Notes: a model not told the origin generated them from the letters alone. Counted from the stretch's first letter, positions 1 to 7,868 are shown. The stretch: DNA of 64,000 nt from Prado023 sp963700475 (GCA_963700475.1 CAVOXR010000015.1:1-64000), one strand, 5' to 3'. A program made the numbers and translations.

Positions 1-1
1 G

Positions 2-169
2 TGCCATCAGACGACCTGCCGGGCCTGCAAGAAGCGCACCTGGGCCGGCTGCGGTCAGCACAAGCAGCAGGTCATGCGCGGCGTGCCCAAGGACCAGCGC
101 TGCAACTGCACGGCGGCCGAGAAGGCAGCAGCCAACAGGGGATTCTTCGCGCGGCTCTTCGGCGCCTGA
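2..169 (+). CDS. Cys-rich small protein, 5'-truncated by window edge
   Basis: The reading frame is open from the first bases and ends at TGA 167-169, leaving about 55 C-terminal residues. It carries a C-x2-C pair (TCRAC), a WAGCG motif and a CNC near the end, so four or five cysteines are spaced as in a small metal-binding ribbon. The tail is basic and aromatic (FFARLFGA). Small proteins of this look are common in Actinobacteria, but I know no function for them. The start lies outside the window. The zinc-binding idea is inferred only from cysteine spacing. Confidence 0.55.
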   Translation, partial: CHQTTCRACKKRTWAGCGQHKQQVMRGVPKDQRCNCTAAEKAAANRGFFARLFGA

Positions 170-222
170 CCGGAGGCAACATTCCGCTCCGGCGTGGTCG
201 AAACGCCTCCGCGCTTCCCCTG

Positions 223-1026
223 TCAGCGGTTGCGCAGCAGGTCGTCGATCCTGGCGGCGAGATCGTCCGGGATCACCGTGTCCGGGTCCTGCCGGGCGTG
301 GTCGTGGGCCAGTGCGCCACGAGTGCCGACCAGGGCGGCGTACAGGGGCGGACAGGTTGCGCACCCCGACAGGTGTGTCTCCAGGGCACGCGCCGGCCCG
401 GCTCCCAGAGCCCCGTCGAGGTAGTCACTGACCTGTGACCTGGCCTCCCAGCAACGCATCGGAACTCCCTTCTGCTCCCGCGGGGTGTCGTCGGCCAGGG
501 TGCTGACCAGCATCATCCGACCGCGCCGCAGCCGCTGCTTCGCTGCGGGGACACTGATGGCCGCGATCTCCGCGATCTCCGCGACGGTCAAACCCTCGGC
601 GTCGTGAAGGACCACCGCAGTGCGGTAGATCGTGGGCAGGTGGGCAAGGGCGTCGAGTAGGTCGTCGCGGGTCTCGGCCCGTTCGACGACAGTGACGGCG
701 TCCACCGTGTAGGTGTCATCGCGCCACCGGGCCTCGACCAGCTCGGCCACCTCGTCGCTCGGTGCCTCCCGGCCTGACCGGAGCGCATCCACCCACAGGT
801 TGTGCATGAGGCGGCGAAGCCAGGTCGTCAGCGCAGACCTCCCATCGAAGCGGTCGGCAGCCTGCAGGGCGCGCAGCAAGGTGTCCTGGACCAAGTCGGC
901 AGCGTCGTGCTCATTGCCGGTGAGAAGGAGCGCGTACCGCAGGAGTGCCGGCACTGTGCCCGGCAACTCCGCCCGCACCTGCTCGGTGTCCATGGTCGCG
1001 AGGGTAGTTGCCGGGCCGGGGTGCAT
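223..1026 (-). CDS. ECF-type sigma factor fused to a zinc anti-sigma (zf-HC2) domain
   Basis: The 267-residue protein has a sigma-70 region 2 at about residues 25-85 (DLVQDTLLRAL, WLRRLMHNLWVDALRS). Region 4 follows at about 120-175 (LPTIYRTAVVLHDAEG, then a helix-turn-helix ending QRLRRGRMM). From about residue 190 it continues without a stop into a zinc anti-sigma domain: CWEARSQVSDYLDG, then HLSGCATC. In most ECF systems these are two proteins. Here they share one frame, yet the second begins at an ATG (459) preceded by AAGGGAG, so a separate anti-sigma could also be made. The ATG at 1026 abuts the stop of the upstream DUF2892 gene with AAGGAG just before it. ATG 993 is an alternative start without a visible ribosome site. 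Confidence 0.8.
   Translation of the reverse strand: MHPGPATTLATMDTEQVRAELPGTVPALLRYALLLTGNEHDAADLVQDTLLRALQAADRFDGRSALTTWLRRLMHNLWVDALRSGREAPSDEVAELVEARWRDDTYTVDAVTVVERAETRDDLLDALAHLPTIYRTAVVLHDAEGLTVAEIAEIAAISVPAAKQRLRRGRMMLVSTLADDTPREQKGVPMRCWEARSQVSDYLDGALGAGPARALETHLSGCATCPPLYAALVGTRGALAHDHARQDPDTVIPDDLAARIDDLLRNR
457..471 (-). promoter_or_regulatory. Internal ribosome binding site and start for the anti-sigma domain
   Basis: On the minus strand AAGGGAG (465-471) stands five bases before ATG 457-459, inside the sigma factor frame and exactly where the zf-HC2 domain begins (MRCWEA). This spacing is typical of a true start. It suggests either internal re-initiation giving a free anti-sigma, or two formerly separate genes that lost the stop between them. 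Confidence 0.5.
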
Positions 1027-1236
1027 CTACTCCTTGTCGGCCCGAGCAGTGCTCAGTCCGAGGATCCGGTAGAGCGGGCAGAACCCGACTGCTGCGGTCA
1101 CGACCAGGATCCCGCCCACCACGACCAGCAGGATGCCACCCACGGATCCCATCCCCACGACGACCGCCACGATGAGGGCGATGGCGCCCACGATCCCGCG
1201 GATGATCCGGTCGAGCGTGCTTTCGTTGGTTGTCAT
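1027..1236 (-). CDS. DUF2892 family small membrane protein
   Basis: Sixty-nine residues with two hydrophobic segments (about 14-33 and 34-52) and the hallmark CPLYRILG near the C terminus. This matches DUF2892, the membrane half of YgaP-like proteins. It overlaps nothing but directly precedes the sigma/anti-sigma gene, whose ATG follows its TAG without a gap, so the two are probably co-transcribed and translationally coupled. Its role is unknown. In other bacteria the family is often linked to rhodanese or redox genes, which are not seen here. Confidence 0.8.
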   Translation of the reverse strand: MTTNESTLDRIIRGIVGAIALIVAVVVGMGSVGGILLVVVGGILVVTAAVGFCPLYRILGLSTARADKE

Positions 1237-1414
1237 CGATCTCTCCCTGCATCGCGCCCCAACCCATTGCCGGAGCTACGTGACTCAGACGGAACACGCA
1301 CCCAAATGGATACCGGGAGGGGTATGTGACTCCCATCACAGGTCGACCATGCCCCCACACCTACCGCCCGGCCGTCACCTGTTCGACGTCTTCACGGACG
1401 TCCTGTGCCCCTTC

Positions 1415-2383
1415 TCACATCGTGATGACGATCTTCCCGGCGAACGCTCCGCTGAGGTAGTAGCCCATGGCCTCGCGACCCTCGTCCAGGGAGAACACCC
1501 GATCGATCACCGGCTTCACCGAGCCCAGGCTCATCAGGCGCACCAACCCGTCCATCGCCCTGGGCCGGTTGGCCCGGTACAGCACCAGGCTGACGCGCCG
1601 GCCTGCGGACAGTCGCAGGGCCTGCCCCAGCGCGGCCGCCCCGACCAGCCGCCCCGTGCTCCCGCCGACGACGCCACACGTGCCGCCCGGGCGCAGCGCG
1701 CGCCGGTAGTCGGCAACCGATCGCCGGCACACCACGTCCAGGATCAGGTCGTACTGGTCGCCGCTGCGTGTGAAGTCCTCTGCAGTGAAGTCGATCACGT
1801 GGTCGGCGCCGAGCTCGCGCATCACGTCGAGCTTGCCGGGACCGTCGACCCCGGTCACCTCGACGCCGGACGCCTTCGCGATCTGGATGGCGAACGTGCC
1901 CACCCCGCCCCCGCCACCGTTCATCAGGAGGCGCTGGCCCGCGCGCAGCGATCCGCCCTTCGCAAGCCCCGCGACGGCCAGCCCACCTGCCTGGGGCACG
2001 GCCGCCGCCTGCTCGAACGTCAGGAACCCCGGCATGGCGGTCAACGCGGACTCAGCCGCCCGGGCGTACTGCGCGAACGCGCCGAACCCGCACCCGGAAA
2101 GGTCACCGAACACCGCATCCCCGGGGCGGAACCGGGTGACCGAACCTCCCACCGCCTCGACCACACCGGCGATGTCTGAACCGAGGGTCCGGCGCCTGGG
2201 TCGGCGCAGCCCGCTCGTCCGGTTCACGATCGGGGTGCCGCGCATCAGGCCCTGATCCCACTCGTTGATGGAGGCCGCATGCACCCTGACCAGCACCTCG
2301 CCAGGGCCGGGGTGCGGGACCGGCACCTCCGCGACCTGCAAGGCCTCCAGGCCGCCGTACTCCTCCTGCACGAGGGCCCTCAC
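1415..2383 (-). CDS. Zinc-independent NAD(P)-dependent alcohol dehydrogenase / quinone oxidoreductase (MDR family)
   Basis: A 322-residue medium-chain dehydrogenase/reductase. The GroES-like N-terminal half has VPVPHPGPGEVLVRVHA and SDIAGVVEAVGG. The Rossmann half begins about residue 145 (MNGGGGGVGTFAIQIAKA), and the C terminus is FAGKIVIT. I chose GTG 2383 because GGAG lies 9 bases upstream and the family's usual start (RALVQEEYGG) follows; a longer open frame to 2521 is arginine-rich and looks non-coding. No structural zinc cysteine cluster is visible, which fits the quinone oxidoreductase branch. The substrate cannot be told. It stands alone between the DUF4386 gene and the sigma factor block. 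Confidence 0.85.
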   Translation of the reverse strand: MRALVQEEYGGLEALQVAEVPVPHPGPGEVLVRVHAASINEWDQGLMRGTPIVNRTSGLRRPRRRTLGSDIAGVVEAVGGSVTRFRPGDAVFGDLSGCGFGAFAQYARAAESALTAMPGFLTFEQAAAVPQAGGLAVAGLAKGGSLRAGQRLLMNGGGGGVGTFAIQIAKASGVEVTGVDGPGKLDVMRELGADHVIDFTAEDFTRSGDQYDLILDVVCRRSVADYRRALRPGGTCGVVGGSTGRLVGAAALGQALRLSAGRRVSLVLYRANRPRAMDGLVRLMSLGSVKPVIDRVFSLDEGREAMGYYLSGAFAGKIVITM

Positions 2384-2534
2384 CGGGTCTCTCCACCTGC
2401 GTGATAGCCGAAGAGCTTCCGGCGGCCCGGACCGGGGCATTCGACCGCCATCATCAGCTCCCTCCCGGAATCGCGAGGCACGTGGGCCGGTGCGTCGTCG
2501 ACCCGTCGGGCACTCGGGCAAGCGACTCCCTCAT

Positions 2535-3284
2535 TCAGGCCGACCCAGCCCCGAGCCTCGGCTCACCACCTGCCGTCACCGACGGGGCGGCGAACCCCTT
2601 CCAGATCAACAGGACCGCCAGGACCATCTCCTGCAGACCGATCGGAGCAGCCAGCACCTGCAGCGGGAACGGAGCCTCGACACCGAACACCTCAGCCACT
2701 GCCATGACCAGGAGCAGCAGCCCCCCAACCAGGCCCCACACCGACAACCAGGCGGGCACGAGCCGGGACCGGTACAGGAGGGCGTTGAGCAGCACCGCGC
2801 TCACACTGAAGGCGAGCATTGTCCCGACGAAGTAGGTCGACCCCCGTGCCGACAGCAACGCGCTGCCCACCGGTTCCACACCGACGCCGCCGGCACTGCC
2901 CCAGTCCTGGCTCAACGCCAACACCAGCAAGGCGCTGGTCGAGGCCATCAGGATGAACACGGCCTCCACCGTGCGCAAGGCCACGTAGCCGACCGCCAGT
3001 CCCTCGCCATGCGGGCGAAGCACCGGCAGCAGCAGCGCGGCGATCCCGATGACCGACAGGGCCAGGATGAACTCCAGCAGGACTCCCAGGACGATCTGAC
3101 CCTCGTGGGCCGCCGCTGCGACGAGGTAGTCCGGATCGTCCAGCAGCGCCATGACCAGCGACCCACCGATGATCGAGGCGGCCGTGGCGACGATGAACAG
3201 GATCCCCACAACTCGGGCGGTGCCGCGGTGTGCGACCTCCTCGACGGGGGTGGTGACGGTGACGCTGCGCGTCAAGTTCGCCAT
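2535..3284 (-). CDS. DUF4386 family membrane protein
   Basis: About 249 residues with six hydrophobic segments and a short cytoplasmic N terminus (MANLTRSVTVTTPVEEV). The motif ARVVGILFIVATAASIIG followed by repeated hydrophobic helices matches DUF4386. The start at 3284 is preceded by AAGGGAG at 9 bases; an ATG nine bases upstream sits too close to that site. A longer open frame to 3473 runs into the tRNA-like repeat and is not coding. Function unknown. The family occurs widely in Actinobacteria and Bacilli. Confidence 0.8.
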   Translation of the reverse strand: MANLTRSVTVTTPVEEVAHRGTARVVGILFIVATAASIIGGSLVMALLDDPDYLVAAAAHEGQIVLGVLLEFILALSVIGIAALLLPVLRPHGEGLAVGYVALRTVEAVFILMASTSALLVLALSQDWGSAGGVGVEPVGSALLSARGSTYFVGTMLAFSVSAVLLNALLYRSRLVPAWLSVWGLVGGLLLLVMAVAEVFGVEAPFPLQVLAAPIGLQEMVLAVLLIWKGFAAPSVTAGGEPRLGAGSA

Positions 3285-3432
3285 GGCACTCATCTCCCTT
3301 TCCGATCCAAGGCCCACTCCATCGGATCGCTGAACGGCCCTCCCATCAAGAGGACAAAGACCTTTGACCCCTTCATCGCCATCCCGGCGGCCAGGACGTC
3401 GGGCGGGCGGGCCGAGGTTCTGGATTCCGGAT

Positions 3433-3464
3433 GGGATCGAACCGGCATGGCCAGCTTGGAAGGC
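3433..3464. repeat. Partial duplicate of tRNA-Gly: probable attachment-site remnant
   Basis: These 32 bases are identical to 6254-6285, which is the stretch of the tRNA-Gly gene from the anticodon loop to the end of the T loop. Both copies have the same orientation. The identity stops at the T stem, but TGGA at 3421-3424 matches the complement of the tRNA TCCA end with a two-base length difference in between. A short tRNA 3'-half copy facing the 3' end of an intact tRNA is the classic footprint of site-specific integration. No integrase gene survives between the copies. Confidence 0.65.
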
Positions 3465-3481
3465 ATGCGACATGTGGGTAG

Positions 3482-3655
3482 GTTTCGCACCCCGGGCTTC
3501 ATGAGTCGCCCATCTGGGTCAATGACTCGTCCCGGTTCCTGGCCGAGCCGTGGTACCCAGACGTGCTCGGTCCCCGCGGGCCGCACCTGGACGTTCCCGC
3601 GGCGTTCGCTCGCCATGGGGTGCTGATCGTCGCCTCTGAGTTGGAAAGCGTTTGA
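3482..3655 (+). pseudogene. C-terminal remnant of an unknown gene at the island's left end
   Basis: An open frame with good codon bias starts abruptly after an in-frame TAG at 3479 and ends at TGA 3653. It encodes about 57 residues including IWVNDSSRFLAEPWYPDVLG and VLIVASELESV. It has no start codon or ribosome site and begins just 17 bases after the tRNA-like repeat, so it looks like a gene beheaded at the island boundary. Its stop overlaps the ribosome site of the next fragment, so the two were likely one operon. Its position before a nucleotidyltransferase suggests an antitoxin partner, but that is inference. Confidence 0.4.
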
Positions 3656-3671
3656 GGAGGTCGCGATCCGC

Positions 3672-3946
3672 ATGCTGCTCGACCGCACACTCATCACGGA
3701 GTTGCTCCACGACCTGGCTCATCGGCTCGCGGTGGCCGGTCAGCCGGCAGCCATTCGGCTGGTTGGAGGTGCTGCGATCGCTGTCGGCTACTTCGATCGG
3801 CGGGCCACCCTCGACATCGACGCGGTGTACCACCCGGCTCCAGTGCCCAAGCGCGGGTCCGGGCGCTGCTCGACCAGGAGGGCAGCCCGCAGCGCGCCCT
3901 GGCCGGCCGGGCCCACGCCCAGAGCGCTGTGATGTTCGGTGTGTGA
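3672..3946 (+). pseudogene. Nucleotidyltransferase (MNT/AbiEii-like) remnant
   Basis: ATG 3672 follows GAGGAGG. The first 55 residues contain RLVGGAAIAVGYFDRRATLD followed by IDAV, the GG...R.T.DID pattern of AbiEii/DUF6036-type nucleotidyltransferases that act as toxins or toxin partners. After this the frame loses similarity and ends early (stop 3930). In another frame a short coding-like tail (RVRALLDQEGSP) runs to TGA 3944. The usual length is about 150 residues or more, so this is truncated or frameshifted. It lies inside the tRNA-Gly-bounded island, where such genes are typical cargo. Confidence 0.45.
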
Positions 3947-3952
3947 GACATC

Positions 3953-3982
3953 TTGACGACCCGACTGCGCGTCGGGCACTAT
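3953..3982 (+). promoter_or_regulatory. Possible promoter of the fcc operon
   Basis: TTGACG at 3953-3958 and CACTAT at 3977-3982 are separated by 18 bases, about 190 bases before the cytochrome start. The intervening 3983-4173 stretch shows no convincing coding frame. Confidence 0.3.
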
Positions 3983-4173
3983 GTGTGATTGATCGACTAC
4001 GTTGCGTGGCCGCCCGAGGTTGCGTGACGGGTGGGTGGTCGGCCGTCGGTTGTGTGAGGAGGTGCGCGGATGCTGCAGTCCAGGCTGGCTACTGCCGAGT
4101 GGTATCCGCGGCCTGGCTCTTGTCCAGTTGGTGTCGGTGTCGCCGCATGCCGGGTACGAGGCGAGGAGTGGTC

Positions 4174-4531
4174 ATGAGTGGCGTACGGGTTCCACGGTTC
4201 GTGCATCGGCACCGGTCAGGGTTGACGATCGGGGTGGGCCTGGCGGTCATCGATGACCGTGTACGGGTCGGTCACCAGCGCGATGCAGGTCGACGCTGTA
4301 AGTGTGGTCCCGACCGGGCGGCTCCTGGCGTCGAACTGCATGCAGTGCCACGGCACGAACGGCATGAACGGGTCGTTCAACCAGCTCGCTGGCATTCCGG
4401 TCGAGTCGATGATGGAGAAGATGCACGACCAGCAGACCCACTCGTCGATCATGGGCGCGCAGGCCCGCGGGTACACCGATGACGAGCTGCTGACGATCGC
4501 CATCTACTTCGCGTCCCTGCCGAAGCCGTGA
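4174..4531 (+). CDS. FccA-like monoheme cytochrome c (sulfide dehydrogenase subunit), one frameshift in the signal sequence
   Basis: The C-terminal part (from about 4253) has the heme site SNCMQCHG and, 40 residues on, SIMGAQARGYTDDEL, whose Met is the expected sixth heme ligand in FccA/SoxE-type cytochromes. Upstream in another frame, ATG 4174 with AGGAG six bases before it encodes a basic start and the beginning of a hydrophobic helix (SGLTIGVGLAVI). Joining the two by a single-base change near 4250 gives a complete signal or anchor segment followed by the heme domain. The stop overlaps the ribosome site of fccB. The protein would accept electrons from the flavoprotein outside the membrane. 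Confidence 0.75.
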
Positions 4532-4541
4532 GGAGCTGCTC

Positions 4542-5873
4542 ATGACCGAGTTGAGCCGTCGTCGCTTCCTCGGCCTGGCCGGCGCCGCTGCGGCTGTCGG
4601 TGTGGCCGTCCCCTTCGCGGCTCGCGAGGTGACCTCGGCGGACGCCGCGGTCGCTCCCGTCGTCGTGGTCGGCGGCGGCATGGCCGGAGCGACCGTCGCG
4701 AAGTACGTGCGCCTGTGGAGCGCCAGGACGATCCCGGTCACGCTCATCGACGCGAACCCCGACTACACGTCCAGCATCATGAGCAATCTCGTCCTGAACG
4801 GGCAGCGGACGCTGTCCAGCCTGAAGTTCAACTGGTCGACGCTGAAGTCCACGTACGGCGTGAACACCCTCCGGGGGCGGGTCACGGCCGTGAACCCGGC
4901 CACGCGGACCGTCACGTACACGAACACGTCCGGACAGCCGATCACTATCGGGTACTCGCGGCTGGTGCTGGCGCCCGGCATCGACTTCCTCCCGATCCCC
5001 GGGCTGACCGGGACCGCCGCCAACCAGGCGAAGGTCGTGCACGCGTGGCAGGCCGGGCCCCAGACCCAGTCGCTGCGGGACCAGCTCGTCGCGATGCCGG
5101 TCGACGGGACGTTCCTCCTCACGATCCCCAAGGCGCCCTACCGGTGCCCGCCCGGGCCGTACGAGCGGGCCTGCGTCGTGGCCGACTGGATCAAGAAGAA
5201 CCGTCGGTCGACCGGGTACAGCAAGCCGCAGGTGTACGTCCTGGACGCCAACGCCGGCATCCTGGCGGAGCCGCACAACTTCTCGACCGCGTTCAACAAC
5301 ATCCACGCTGGCGTCGTCTCGTATGTGCCGAACGCGACCGTGGTGTCGGTGGACGCAGACGCGGGGAAGATCGTGACGACCGCCGGCGATTTCACTGGGA
5401 ACGTCCTGAACGTGATCCCGAACCACACCGCCGGCAAGATCGCCCGGGACGCTGGCCTGGCGACGGCGCCCGCGGCCGGCGGTGGCGTGTTCTGCCCGGT
5501 GAATGTGCTCACGTACGAGTCGACGGTGGCGCCGGGGGTGCACGTGCTCGGGGATGCGTCCGCGACCACGCAGCCGAAGGCCGGGCACGTGGCGAACTCC
5601 GAGGCCAAGGTGTGCGCGGACGCGCTGGTGCGGCTGCTGTCGTCGCCGGCGCTCCCTGTGGACTCCGCGCCAGTGACGAACTCGGCCTGTTACTCACCGA
5701 TCACCGCCACCACCGCGTCGTGGCTATCGGTCGTCTACCACTACGACCCGGTGTCGCAGACGATGAAGGCGGCCCCGGGGCAACCGGTCGAGGCACCCGC
5801 GATCACCACCGGCAACTACAGCCAGATGAACACGTGGTTCAAGGTGCTGATGTCCGACACGTTCGGCACTTGA
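4542..5873 (+). CDS. fccB: Flavocytochrome c sulfide dehydrogenase, flavoprotein subunit
   Basis: The 443-residue protein starts with a twin-arginine signal (SRRRFLGLAGAAAAVG). A dinucleotide-binding fold (PVVVVGGGMAGATVAKYV) and the FCSD C-terminal domain (from about residue 370) follow. The two redox-active cysteines expected in FccB are present: YRCPPGPYERAC and GGVFCPVNVLTYES. The position where Allochromatium-type FccB has a flavin-linking Cys (PNYxTC in that family) reads DYTSSIMSNLV, with Ser. FAD may therefore be bound non-covalently. It oxidises sulfide and passes electrons to the upstream cytochrome, 10 bases away. Both genes lie within the tRNA-Gly-bounded island. Confidence 0.85.
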   Translation: MTELSRRRFLGLAGAAAAVGVAVPFAAREVTSADAAVAPVVVVGGGMAGATVAKYVRLWSARTIPVTLIDANPDYTSSIMSNLVLNGQRTLSSLKFNWSTLKSTYGVNTLRGRVTAVNPATRTVTYTNTSGQPITIGYSRLVLAPGIDFLPIPGLTGTAANQAKVVHAWQAGPQTQSLRDQLVAMPVDGTFLLTIPKAPYRCPPGPYERACVVADWIKKNRRSTGYSKPQVYVLDANAGILAEPHNFSTAFNNIHAGVVSYVPNATVVSVDADAGKIVTTAGDFTGNVLNVIPNHTAGKIARDAGLATAPAAGGGVFCPVNVLTYESTVAPGVHVLGDASATTQPKAGHVANSEAKVCADALVRLLSSPALPVDSAPVTNSACYSPITATTASWLSVVYHYDPVSQTMKAAPGQPVEAPAITTGNYSQMNTWFKVLMSDTFGT

Positions 5874-6192
5874 CCCGCTCGTCGACCGGTCCCCTTCGAC
5901 AGCGCTTCGAGGACATCCCCCGGATTCCGCGCGGCGCCCGGGCCAGCCTCGACAGGTACATCGCCGCCGTCGGCGAGGAGTCCTACGAGATCAGGAGGAC
6001 GACACCGATCCTCAGGAGCTGACCCGGCAGCCTCGACCCTCGGCGAGCGGTGTCCCGAGCTGGGGACACGACCCGGGCCCTGCGCACACCCGAGGCCCGG
6101 ATCCCGTGTCCCGAGCGTGTCCCCACTCCAGGTCATTCGGGACACGAAACGGACGTTACCGGTCATTCCGTGCGCCACCGCAGACCCCAACG
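5874..6192. other. Gene-free stretch with a GTGTCCCGAGC repeat cluster
   Basis: No convincing gene. An open frame to 6022 has no start or family resemblance. GTGTCCCGAGC occurs at 6050-6060 and 6106-6116. The complementary GGGACACG follows each region (near 6063-6070 and 6139-6146), so several small hairpins can form. This is the right end of the island, just before the tRNA-Gly terminator. Confidence 0.5.
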
Positions 6193-6234
6193 AAACAGCC
6201 CCTGACCGGCGCGTAAGCAGGACAGGGGCTGTTT
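6193..6234 (-). terminator. Terminator of tRNA-Gly
   Basis: A perfect 12-bp stem (AAACAGCCCCTG at 6193-6204 with its complement at 6223-6234) and an 18-base loop lie six bases beyond the tRNA 3' end. In the tRNA direction it is followed by TTTCGTT. It would also stop read-through from the fcc operon. Confidence 0.7.
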
Positions 6235-6239
6235 CCGTG

Positions 6240-6313
6240 TGGAGCGGGTGACCGGGATCGAACCGGCATGGCCAGCTTGGAAGGCTGGGGCTCTACCATT
6301 GAGCTACACCCGC
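6240..6313 (-). tRNA. tRNA-Gly (anticodon TCC)
   Basis: Seventy-four bases including an encoded CCA. The acceptor stem GCGGGTG pairs with CACCCGC. The anticodon loop contains TTCC with anticodon TCC, and the T arm is GCCGG-TTCGATC-CCGGT. The 3' half (6254-6285) is duplicated at 3433-3464, marking it as the probable integration target. Confidence 0.95.
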
Positions 6314-6406
6314 GTGCCCCCGTGATCCCGGCCACCGTGCGGCCGGGCGTCTCAAGGACGAGGAACAGGGTACCCCCTGTTGTGGACTAGACTGCAGCGG
6401 CAGTCA

Positions 6407-6479
6407 CGGGGCGTAGCGTAGTGGCTAGCGCGCCTGCTTTGGGGGCAGGAGATCGGGAGTTCGAGTCTCCCCGCCCCGA
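6407..6479 (+). tRNA. tRNA-Pro (anticodon TGG)
   Basis: Seventy-three bases. The acceptor stem CGGGGCG pairs with CGCCCCG, the anticodon loop is TTTGGGG with anticodon TGG, and the T loop is TTCGAGT. No CCA is encoded. It diverges from tRNA-Gly across a 93-base spacer. TAGACT at 6388-6393 is a reasonable -10 box. It lies 45 bases before tig. Confidence 0.95.
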
Positions 6480-6524
6480 CCGATCAACCGTTCCATCCCT
6501 GCAACCTGCTAGGAGTGCGCCGCT

Positions 6525-7835
6525 GTGAAGAGCGACGTCGAGACCCTCTCGCCCACCCGCGTCAAGCTGACCGTGGACATGCCCTTCGATGAGCTGGCCC
6601 CGCAACTGGACGCCGCCTACAAGCGCATCGCCGCCCAGGTGACCGTCCCCGGATTCCGCAAGGGCAAGGTCCCCTCACGGGTGATCGACCAGCGGTTCGG
6701 CCGAGCGCTCGTCCTCGAGGAGGCTGTCAACGAGGCCGTCCCCGCAGCCTTCGAGAAGGCCGTCGCCGAGAACAACCTCAAGCCGCTGGGCACCCCCGAG
6801 TTCGACGTCCAGGAGCTCAACGACGGCGAGAACCTCGCGTTCACCGTCGAGGTGGACGTGCGTCCGGAGTTCGACCTGCCCGACCTTGACGCGTTCGTTG
6901 TCGAGGTCGACGGTGCCGAGCCGACCGATGAGGAGGTCACCGAGCAGGTCGACGCCCTTCGCGCCCGCTTCGCCACGCTGACCGACGTCGAGCGTCCCGC
7001 CCAGGACGGCGACGTCCTGCTGGTGGACCTGTCCGGCGCGTGCGAGGGCGAGGAGGTCGAGGACCTGATGGCCTCGGCGCTGAGCTTCGAGGTCGGCGGC
7101 AAGGAGGAGCCCCTTCCGGGCTTCGACGATGCCGTTCGCGGTGCCGTGGCCGACGACGTCCGCTCGTTCTCGTTCCCGGCAGAGGCCGGCCAGTACGAGG
7201 GCAAGGACATCGACGTCACGGTGACGGTCACGACCGTCCGCGAGCGCGAGCTGCCCGCAGCCGACGACGACTTCGCCCTGATGGCCAGCGAGTTCGACAC
7301 GATGGACGAGCTCACCGAGGACGTCCGCACCCGGCTGGTCCGGATGAAGCGCGTCGAGCAGGGCGTCCAGGCACGCACGAAGCTGCACGAGCAGCTCGTG
7401 GACTCCGTGGACTTCCCGCTGCCCGAGTCGCTGATCGCCCGCGAGCTCGAGGAGCACTTCCACGACGGCCACGGCGACGAGGACCACAAGGCCGAGTTCG
7501 AGTCCGAGGCCCGTGGGCGGATCAAGAGCGCGATCCTGCTCGACCGGATCGCCGAGGAGAACGAGCTGACGGTCGCCCAGGAGGAGCTGTCCGCCTGGCT
7601 CATGCAGCAGGCCCCGCGCTACGGGATGACCCCCGACCAGTTCGCCAACGAGCTGGTCTCTGCGGGCCAGGTGCAGATGGCCGTCACAGAGGTGCGCCGC
7701 GCCAAGGCGCTGGCCTTCGTGATGGAGAAGGCGAAGATCGTCGACCCGTCCGGTGCCGAGGTGGACCTCGATGCGCTCAACGCCGACCTGGCCGCAGCCA
7801 TGGCAGCCGGAGGCCTGCAGGGTCTCGGCGGCTGA
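6525..7835 (+). CDS. tig: Trigger factor, ribosome-bound chaperone and prolyl isomerase
   Basis: A 436-residue protein of normal length starting at GTG with AGGAG ten bases upstream. The ribosome-binding domain carries the signature GFRKGKVP (residues 45-52), which docks at the exit tunnel. A PPIase domain spans about 150-250 (DVLLVDLSGACEGEE, LPGFDDAVRGA) and the helical chaperone C domain follows. The C-terminal residues are short and Gly/Ala rich. It binds nascent chains in the cytoplasm. Placement directly before clpP1-clpP2-clpX is conserved in Actinobacteria, but a strong terminator separates the two units. Confidence 0.97.
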   Translation: MKSDVETLSPTRVKLTVDMPFDELAPQLDAAYKRIAAQVTVPGFRKGKVPSRVIDQRFGRALVLEEAVNEAVPAAFEKAVAENNLKPLGTPEFDVQELNDGENLAFTVEVDVRPEFDLPDLDAFVVEVDGAEPTDEEVTEQVDALRARFATLTDVERPAQDGDVLLVDLSGACEGEEVEDLMASALSFEVGGKEEPLPGFDDAVRGAVADDVRSFSFPAEAGQYEGKDIDVTVTVTTVRERELPAADDDFALMASEFDTMDELTEDVRTRLVRMKRVEQGVQARTKLHEQLVDSVDFPLPESLIARELEEHFHDGHGDEDHKAEFESEARGRIKSAILLDRIAEENELTVAQEELSAWLMQQAPRYGMTPDQFANELVSAGQVQMAVTEVRRAKALAFVMEKAKIVDPSGAEVDLDALNADLAAAMAAGGLQGLGG

Positions 7836-7868
7836 TCGCTCGCACGCAGCCCCGCACCGACGCACGTA

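Noticed and set aside
3285..3473. N-terminal extension of the DUF4386 protein to 3473
   Set aside because: The extension reads through the tRNA-like repeat, lacks the hydrophobic pattern of the family and a good ribosome site exists at the later ATG.
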